Source: Aquimarina sp. ERC-38
GTDB taxonomy: Bacteria; Bacteroidota; Bacteroidia; Flavobacteriales; Flavobacteriaceae
Direction of reading: 5' to 3'
DNA length: 64,000 bases
Assembly: GCF_026222555.1 (NCBI RefSeq)
Contig: NZ_CP098511.1
Span: 2,833,501-2,897,500 of the forward strand
Positions within the stretch are counted from its first letter, which is position 1. Each line of letters starts with the position of its first letter. Under the pieces are notes generated by a model that was not told where the DNA came from, searched no databases, and saw nothing but the letters and a program-made list of their open reading frames with translations. Positions 57,788-64,000 of this stretch are shown one piece after another. The position numbers and the translations under genes are program-made.

Positions 57788-58671
57788 GAGCATGTTTAAA
57801 CTAAATTTTCGGATAATTTTTTTGTTAAAAAGCTGGATAGTCTAAACTTTGTAGTTGACTAAAACAACAATGTTTATGCAATCTAAATATAACAGATTAA
57901 CTACCCAGCAATGGGAATATATGGAATTATTTTTACCTAAGAAAACCCGGGGGCATTATAAACTACGGGATATTGTAGACGCTATTTTATGGCAACTCCG
58001 TACAGGTACTCAGTGGCGTAACCTCCCGGATAGTTTTCCAAAATGGCAAAGTGTATACTATTACTTTCGCAAATGGCAAAAAGATGGGACACAAGAGAGA
58101 TTAAATATTGAGCTTAACAAAATGGAGCGGAACCGACAAGGGAAAGAACCAACACCTAGCTTGTTATCCATTGATAGTCAATCCATAAAGTCCGGTCCTT
58201 TTACAAGTATGTCAAAAGGGGTTGACGGTAATAAAAAGGTAAATGGCCGTAAACGTCACGTAATTACTGATACGTTAGGTTTAGTTTGGGGGGTTGTTGT
58301 AGGGGCTGCCAATGAAGCTGATGGGGTAGTAGCCAACAAAGTTGTGGAACCTTTATTAGGGTACCTGGATAGGATGGAAAAAATAGTAGCTGATCATGCC
58401 TACAAAACAATATTTAAGAGGTGGGCTGAAGAAAATGTAATTGGACTTGAGGTAAAGATATCATCAACTCCCCCATCCACAAAAGGTTTTGTTCCCTTGA
58501 AGTGGAGATGGGTAACTGAAAGGACTTTCGGTATCTTCAACTTCTTCAGAAGACTCGATAAAGACTATGAAAAAACGAAGGAAAGTCAAGAATCTTGGGT
58601 ATTATGGCAGAATTGTCAAATCATTCTCAATAGAATAAGGTAATTTATAAGAATCTTATTTAAACATGCTC
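57788..58671 (+). mobile_element. IS5-family insertion sequence, 884 bp
   Basis: Terminal inverted repeats start GAGCATGTTTAAA at both ends (13 bp perfect). TAA target duplications lie at 57785-57787 and 58672-58674. The length and a 3-bp TNA duplication fit the IS1031-like subgroup. Confidence 0.88.
57870..58643 (+). CDS. IS5-family transposase
   Basis: From ATG 57870 the product has 257 residues (start could be 57876 or TTG 57855). Catalytic residues: Asp in LLSIDSQSIKS, Asp in IVADHAYK and Glu in WVTERTFGIF. The frame is intact, so the element may be active. It is opposite in direction to the gene it interrupts. Confidence 0.9.
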   Translation: MFMQSKYNRLTTQQWEYMELFLPKKTRGHYKLRDIVDAILWQLRTGTQWRNLPDSFPKWQSVYYYFRKWQKDGTQERLNIELNKMERNRQGKEPTPSLLSIDSQSIKSGPFTSMSKGVDGNKKVNGRKRHVITDTLGLVWGVVVGAANEADGVVANKVVEPLLGYLDRMEKIVADHAYKTIFKRWAEENVIGLEVKISSTPPSTKGFVPLKWRWVTERTFGIFNFFRRLDKDYEKTKESQESWVLWQNCQIILNRIR

Positions 58672-58674
58672 TAA

Positions 58675-59040
58675 AGGATATATTGCTTTTGAATGATGGA
58701 TAATTCTATCGGGTTTTTGCGCTTCTATAAAGCTTTCGTGTTTTTTTATTATTTCTTCATTTGCTTTTGGTTGCATAGAAATGAGTTTACGATATGCTTT
58801 TAGTTTTTTTATTCCAAATTTCCCTCCACTCATTGCAATTCTACCTGCAGAACTATCTAATAATTCGATAAACTTTGATCCCAAAGAAGCAAATTCAAAT
58901 CCAGAATCTATAGCAAGATGTCTAAACTGTTCAGGAAAAAGACAAATAACTTGATGTCCATGTGCTTTTAATATTTCACCAATTGCTAAGAATGGCTCCA
59001 TATCTCCTCGAGTACCTATGGATGTTAAAATTATTTTCAT
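58675..59040 (-). pseudogene. Glycosyltransferase, N-terminal fragment
   Basis: 122 codons from ATG 59040 (MKIILTSIGTRGDMEPFLAI) form the acceptor-binding N-domain. The natural open frame runs a few codons into the IS (to 58660). It joins in frame with 57784 when the IS is excised. A TACAACGTTTTGTATAA block lies just upstream of the start. Confidence 0.85.
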
Positions 59041-59169
59041 TCAATTGGTTACAACGTTTTGTATAAAATTCGTTTTAATGCATTTTTACACTTTGTGCTT
59101 GTTGCACAAGATAGTAAAAAGCTAACATTGGTTTAATATGTTTAGTTGATAGATTTCTTATCTTGAAGT

Positions 59170-60693
59170 ATGCAAGGCAAGAAAATATATCAGGAGAAGT
59201 TGTTCAGTAATTTCCAGCTTAGTAACCGTGTTGGCAAAGGTAATTTCTACCGCAGGCTCAAAGAGGCTTTGGACCTGGACTATTTATACAATCTTACTTC
59301 AAAGTTTTATGGTTCTAGCGGTCAAAAAAGTATTGATCCAGTTGTTTTCTTCAAACTCTGTTTGGTAGGTTATCTGGAGAATATCATAAGTGACCGCAAG
59401 CTTATTGATCACTGCAGTATGCGACTGGATATTCTTTATTTTTTAGGGTATGATATTGATGAAGAACTTCCTTGGCATTCGACTATCTCGAGAACACGTC
59501 AGTTATTTCCGGAGTCCATATTTGAAGAGGTTTTTACTAAAGTACTTGAATTATGTGTGGAAAAAGGTATGGTCAGTGGTCACACCCAAGCTATTGACAG
59601 CGCCCCTGTAAAAGCCAATGCCTCCATGGATAGTTTAGAGCTTAAAGTCCCAAGCCAAGATCTGGATGCCCACCTGGCAGAAGTACGCCATATCAGCAAA
59701 AGGGATAAACAAACCTTCAGAAAAGCAAAGCAGGATAAATCCAGTAAAGACCAAAGAATCATTACTGCTAATGAGAAAGAACTGCAAGGAATCACTTCCA
59801 GGAACAAAAGATGGTCAAAAGATCAGGATCAGCGCCCGGGAGCTGGAAACAAAGGAAGTCGTTATACGAGCAATAAAACTCATTACAGCCCCACAGATCC
59901 GGATGCAAGGATCAATGTTAAGCCAGGTAAGGCCAGAAAACTGAACTATTTAAGCCAACTCAGCGTAGATACAAACAACCACGTCATTACCGATATAAAA
60001 GCTTACCATGCAGACGGCAAGGATAACCAGCAACTACCTGATATTGTAAAGCGCTTACAAAGGCGGTTATGGAAGCAAGGTATGATTTAGGAAAACTGTG
60101 TAGCTGATACCGGTTATAGTAGTGGAGAGAACTATGCATTTTTGGAAAGTCAAGGTATAAAAAGTTTTATACCGCCTCACGGCACCTATAAGGGTGGTCC
60201 GGATGGTTTTCAGTATATAGAAACAGAAGATCATTATCTGTGTCCCAAAGGAAACGTAATCCCATTTACCAAAGAGTTTTTAGATCATAGAACCAAAACC
60301 AGAAAGAAGGTATACAGGGCCAGTAAAAAGATATGTACCGGTTGTCCACTGCGTAAAGAATGCCTAAAGAGCAGTCAGGAGAAACGAATAACGGTTACTT
60401 ATTACCGGGCGGAATATGAGCGTAACATAGCTAGAGTAAACAGTAAACAGGGGCGCTATATGAAAGCCAAACGGCAGAGTACTGTGGAGCCGGTATTTGG
60501 GACTCTTACCCAATTTATGGGGCTTCGAAAAATTAATACTATTGGAATCCAGCAAGCAAACAAGATTATGCACATGGCTGCTATTGCTTATAACTTAAAG
60601 AAATACCTGAAATTCACCAAGAAAAACCCAATAAGTAAAGTGGGAGTCTATTTAGCCCATAATTTTTCGATTAAAATGCCTTTTAAGGCATAA
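59170..60693 (+). pseudogene. IS1182-family transposase with an internal amber stop
   Basis: A 508-codon frame runs MQGKKIYQEKLFSNFQLSNR to the natural stop, but codon 307 is TAG (60088-60090) in GMI-stop-ENCVADTGYS; downstream is in the same frame. The DDE-type catalytic parts (QAIDSAPVKANAS, ADTGYSSGEN, STVEPVFGTL) are otherwise intact. The terminal repeats of the element could not be located. Confidence 0.85.
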
Positions 60694-60770
60694 AATAAGC
60701 AATTTAGCGCTAGTTGTATTGAGGTAGTTATGAATATATGCTTTTAGAAAATCAGGGCTTAAACTCAAGA

Positions 60771-61898
60771 TTATTGATTATCCTTTGACTTTTTAGGGGC
60801 TTGTGCAACGGTTACCATTGTTGTGTACCGTTTTTTTAGCTTTGGTTTGGGTAATGTTGCAATAGCTTCTCCTGCGCCAACATAAAGAGGTAAACCTAGA
60901 AGGTTTGGTTGACTAAAATGTGTGGGATTGGGAAATTTAAAGCCATTCAAGTTTTTAGAAGCTACGAAAAAAACCCTTCTTCTTTTTTGAGGTGTTCCAT
61001 AATCTGCTGAATTTAATTCTTTATGAATTACTTCGTAGCCAATATCAGAATAGGACTTTTTGATAAGTTCAATCATGTTTGCAGATTTAACTTGTGTTAA
61101 GCCATAAACATTTTCCATAACCACCATTTTGGGCTGTAAGTTTTTAACCTGTAAGATAAAGTCCGAATATAGTTTCCCCAGAGGGTCTTTTGTTGCTTTT
61201 TGTTTACCAGCAACGCTAAAAGGTTGGCATGGTGGTCCTCCAATAACAATATCGGGATTGGATCCAATGGCAAGTTTTACTTCTTCACTTGATAATTCCC
61301 TGATATCCTCTCTTAGGAAATTCCAGTTTGGACGATTTGAATTTATGGTCATTTCTGACCATTTTTCTATATCAGAAGTGAAAAGAGTCTCAAAATTCAG
61401 GATATCGTCAGATGCTTTTTCAAACCCAATATCAAGCCCTCCAGCACCACTAAAAAATGATGCAATTTTCATATTTCCAGAATAATTGGAACTTATAAGG
61501 AATTCTTTAACAGATGTAGCTACTGCTTTCGCTAAATTAATTGGTACTGCATTTCCTATCTGCTTTTGAACTTGACCCAATGTGCCACAAAATTCCCAAT
61601 CTATAGGAAAGTCTTGAAGACAAGCCGCTTCCCTAGGAGTTATATATCGGTCTTCAGTTGGATGAACAAATTTATTGAATATATATGCGGTTACAGTTAA
61701 TGATGGTATCGCGTTCTCTAATCTATAAAGACGCATATTTGGACCGCCAGTTTTTTTATCTCCCTTTCGAATAAAGCTTTCGTGTTGAAGATATTCTGGT
61801 AAATCTCCCATTTTACCACCTTCTTTTAGGTGTTTGAAACGCTCCAAAACAATGCCTGAATATTCACGAGTTATATGGTTAGTCATTACTTGTTTCAT
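60771..61898 (-). CDS. Circularly permuted DNA (cytosine-5) methyltransferase
   Basis: The 375-residue product has motifs IX (ITPREAACLQDFPIDW, near 86-101) and X (IGNAVPINLAKAV, 114-126) BEFORE motif I (ASFFSGAGGLDIGFE, from 146), motif IV GGPPCQPFS with catalytic Cys224, motif VI ENV (Glu262) and motif VIII QKRRR (304-308). Normally IX and X come last. The order is therefore a permutation. It methylates cytosine C5. ATG immediately follows the restriction gene stop (TAAATG). Confidence 0.9.
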   Translation of the reverse strand: MKQVMTNHITREYSGIVLERFKHLKEGGKMGDLPEYLQHESFIRKGDKKTGGPNMRLYRLENAIPSLTVTAYIFNKFVHPTEDRYITPREAACLQDFPIDWEFCGTLGQVQKQIGNAVPINLAKAVATSVKEFLISSNYSGNMKIASFFSGAGGLDIGFEKASDDILNFETLFTSDIEKWSEMTINSNRPNWNFLREDIRELSSEEVKLAIGSNPDIVIGGPPCQPFSVAGKQKATKDPLGKLYSDFILQVKNLQPKMVVMENVYGLTQVKSANMIELIKKSYSDIGYEVIHKELNSADYGTPQKRRRVFFVASKNLNGFKFPNPTHFSQPNLLGLPLYVGAGEAIATLPKPKLKKRYTTMVTVAQAPKKSKDNQ

Positions 61899-63002
61899 TT
61901 ATCTCAATATTGGAGAGTCCAAAGTTATTAAATGGTCAAAAATATACTTCAGATTATCTTTTTTAATATATTCAAAATCATCATTTTTTTCTAGACTATT
62001 TTCCGTACTCCATAATAGTTCGATAAACGGGTCAACATAATCTTTTCTATGTCTATAAGCTGGTAAATTAGAAATAAGAGCGGTCTCTATATTTGGATTG
62101 TCTTTGTTAATCACTCCCAACTTCAATACCTGATAAATACCTTTTTTGATATCATCTGTTCGATCCATTCCAGCACTAGTCTTACTGTCACTAATAGATT
62201 CTTTTTGAGGCCAACCATCACGCTCTTTTGCTATTTTAGGTGGGCCACCAGAAGCATTTGCTAAATAGTAAAAAGGTGAATTTCTATCCTTATTTTCATA
62301 GGCTAGTCTAGCTTTATTCCAAATATTTGACATGCTAATGATTCTTTCTTTATTTGCATTATTTGTAAGAAAGTCTGCAACAGGTTGGAATGGCCAATTG
62401 TCTGATTTGACTGTGCCTAAGGGAATTGCTTCTCCGTTATGCATATAAATTGCTGATTCTAGTTCTCTGAACTGTGAAGAAGTTAAAGTACAAGGCAAAT
62501 GTTTATCACTAGCTTGATTTGATTTCACTAATAATGGAAAAGTTAGTAAAGGTGCTGATTTCACTTCTGCAAGTATTGTTTTCCCATCTTTATGCACTAA
62601 TCGTGCATCAGCTGTTTCAGTTCCTCCAATACTGTATACTTCCGTAAATTCATCAAAAAGAATTTCAACGAATTTCAATATCATTTCACTACTCAGTTTA
62701 CCCAATGCTCCTGATTGAGGCTTTGTTGCTTTTTGATATTGCCAAGTTCCATTTTTTTCGTAGCATGGACTACATAAATTGATAAAACCTATATGGCTAT
62801 TAAATCCGCTTGGACAAGATGGACATGTCTGTAAATGACGTTCTAAGCCCGAGGTACTGTCAATATATGCTAATGACATACAAAGATCGAATACAAAAGC
62901 TCGATATTCTTTTGGTTGTTCCTTTAGCCAATTAATTATTCTAATAGCATCCATTTTCCATGGATAGTCAATAAGTGGTTCTTTTATATTGTATTCTTTC
63001 AT
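61899..63002 (-). CDS. Type II restriction endonuclease, PD-(D/E)XK-like with zinc module
   Basis: From ATG 63002 (a GTG at 63020 is poorer) the product has 367 residues. Four cysteines (60, 63, 77, 80; CPSC and CSPC) form a likely zinc site. The nuclease core reads ETADARLV then ILAEVKSAP, giving Asp132, Glu146 and Lys148. It is upstream of and coupled to the methyltransferase. Recognition sequence unknown. Confidence 0.65.
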   Translation of the reverse strand: MKEYNIKEPLIDYPWKMDAIRIINWLKEQPKEYRAFVFDLCMSLAYIDSTSGLERHLQTCPSCPSGFNSHIGFINLCSPCYEKNGTWQYQKATKPQSGALGKLSSEMILKFVEILFDEFTEVYSIGGTETADARLVHKDGKTILAEVKSAPLLTFPLLVKSNQASDKHLPCTLTSSQFRELESAIYMHNGEAIPLGTVKSDNWPFQPVADFLTNNANKERIISMSNIWNKARLAYENKDRNSPFYYLANASGGPPKIAKERDGWPQKESISDSKTSAGMDRTDDIKKGIYQVLKLGVINKDNPNIETALISNLPAYRHRKDYVDPFIELLWSTENSLEKNDDFEYIKKDNLKYIFDHLITLDSPILR

Positions 63003-63013
63003 GTTTTTCAAAT

Positions 63014-63082
63014 GGTACACAACGGATCGGTGATATGGAGCGGACGCAGCGATAGCAAGTCTGATCTCATATCACTTGTTAT
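63014..63082 (-). other. attC-like folded palindrome
   Basis: The minus strand begins ATAACAAGTGATATGAG at the stop of the upstream gene and ends CTCCATATCACCGATCCGTTG. The arms GTGATATG-AG and CT-CATATCAC pair with one bulged base; ends TAACAA and GTTG resemble attC outer boxes. Length ~69 bp. Confidence 0.5.
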
Positions 63083-63491
63083 CTGTCGTAACTCTTTCAC
63101 TGTTTTGCTTATATAATGTTTCTAATAACGGACTTAAATGTTTACAGTTTTCAAAATTATGTTCATCTAATTCCATCCAATAGAATATAGTAAATTGATG
63201 TATTTCAAAGTCTCTATGTAATTTTTCTTCTGAACTAGTCCAACATTTCCTTAGTTGCCCTTCATTAGGTTGATCAACAATAGCCTGAAGAATCATTTCC
63301 ATTAAAACAAATTTAATGTTGTCATCATTTGTTTTATCATATTCATTTAGGTAGTTGTTTATTTCATTTGGCTTTGAATAAATATATGATCAATCTTGAA
63401 ATCCATATTTAGTAGGTTTATCAAATTTTGCTACAATAGTTTCCATTGCTTTTGTTGTACTAAATCTGTATTTTGGTTTTTCGAGTTTCAT
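63072..63491 (-). pseudogene. Small protein interrupted by an in-frame TGA
   Basis: A 140-codon frame from ATG 63491 has one TGA at 63392-63390 (codon 34), where the context KYGFQD-stop-SYIYSKPNEI suggests a former Trp. Afterwards the frame continues IKFVLMEMILQAIVDQPNEG to the stop at 63072. Only the last 76 codons have a start of their own (63302). The family, small proteins with a 'D-W..adP' motif, has no assigned function. Located between a TIR gene and the R-M pair. Confidence 0.6.
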
Positions 63492-63497
63492 TGAAGT

Positions 63498-64000
63498 TTA
63501 TTCTGTATTTAATAACTCACCAAGCCTTTCAACTATTTCATCTATGCTATATATTGATGAGTTTAAAGCTACTTTATCTGCAAGTGTTGGACTATAACTA
63601 ACAACTTCATTCTTACTTACTTTATGCCAAATTGGTAATATTACTTTTATGCCTTCCATTTCTTTGGTCACCAATCCATCAAGTTCATATTGAGTCCAGT
63701 TTTTCTTAAAGAATGAACTACTTAGAATTACTACTCCATATTTTGAATTAGAAAGACCTTTGTCAATTGATCTTCTTAAACTGTCTCCAACTTTTAATTC
63801 GAATTCGTCATACCAAACTTCAAGGTTTTTATTCTGCATGGCTTCAATTAATGGCTTAACAAAGTCTTCTTTATCTTCGCTTGCATGGGAGACAAAAAAA
63901 TCGAATTCCTTGATTGCTGGTAGTTGGTCAAGTTCAAGTCTTGATTCTTTACTCCAATTAGAACTTGCTTTGTTCCACCTATGTTCGCTATCAAAGTTTT
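63498..64000 (-). CDS. TIR-domain protein (partial, start outside window)
   Basis: The open frame continues upstream past 63839 to the window edge. It reads FDFFVSHASEDKEDFVKPLI, then VWYDEFELKVGDSLRRSIDK and SSFFKKNWTQYELDGL. This is a TIR domain with the Glu of WTQYEL in the position of the NADase catalytic residue. It likely cleaves NAD+ in phage defence. The domain upstream of the TIR part is not visible. Confidence 0.82.
   Translation of the reverse strand, partial: NFDSEHRWNKASSNWSKESRLELDQLPAIKEFDFFVSHASEDKEDFVKPLIEAMQNKNLEVWYDEFELKVGDSLRRSIDKGLSNSKYGVVILSSSFFKKNWTQYELDGLVTKEMEGIKVILPIWHKVSKNEVVSYSPTLADKVALNSSIYSIDEIVERLGELLNTE

Noticed and set aside
57785..58674. CATG (4 bp) or AT (2 bp) as IS5 target duplication
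   Set aside because: Both would leave the glycosyltransferase halves out of frame; TAA with GAGCATG ends restores the frame exactly.
59085..59140. Terminal repeats of the IS1182-type element
   Set aside because: Candidate TTGTGCTTGTTGCACAAG on the left has no convincing partner right of 60693.

Overview
The window looks like a low-GC member of the Bacteroidota, most likely the family Flavobacteriaceae. Three kinds of evidence support this. Large secreted proteins end in type IX secretion sorting tails. Many genes have a -7 box of the form TAnnTTTG only a few bases upstream of the start. A flavobacterial capnine-type oxoamine synthase and several AsmA/DUF748-like and YfhO-like envelope proteins are present. 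The genus cannot be fixed from sequence alone. No rRNA, tRNA or CRISPR array was seen.

Region 1 (1-46.5 kb) is core-like chromosome on both strands. It holds the N-terminus of prfB, a secreted zinc metalloprotease, threonine aldolase, two AsmA-like proteins, ybaB, an S9 oligopeptidase, a PLP pair that may make sulfonolipid precursors, a CBM/sugar-dehydrogenase T9SS protein, an envelope-glycan block (YfhO, glycosyltransferase, flippase), uvrA, an ECF sigma factor, a cysteine-free endonuclease III, bcp, an M23 peptidase, a GH115 hydrolase and a large phytase-like/GDPD fusion. Three toxin-antitoxin loci lie here. ParS/RES looks intact. DUF6364/PIN has an ATA where the toxin start should be. UPF0175 is followed by a 23-codon stub of its PIN toxin. 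Intergenic regions carry a 23-bp tandem array, a ~195-bp hairpin-rich repeat array, and a dispersed palindrome/composite repeat.

Region 2 (46.8-64 kb) is accessory DNA with a different layout. About fifteen unrelated genes all lie on the minus strand: an M20 hydrolase, PhzF, an alcohol dehydrogenase, an S41 peptidase, an ArsR-SRPBCC-DoxX operon, an ATP-grasp protein, a CrtA-like pair, a glycosyltransferase, a restriction-modification pair, a small protein and a TIR protein. They are separated by spacers of ~50-260 bp, several recognisably related to one another and some with attC-like folded-palindrome ends. I read this as a possible integron-like cassette array without an integrase in view. 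The only plus-strand genes are two transposases: an IS5-type element that split the glycosyltransferase (13-bp perfect terminal repeats, TAA target duplication) and an IS1182-type transposase with an amber stop.

The right end is a small defence island: a type II restriction enzyme, a circularly permuted cytosine-5 methyltransferase and a TIR-domain protein running off the window. Decay is frequent in the accessory DNA (doxX, glycosyltransferase, IS1182 transposase, a small protein with an in-frame TGA).
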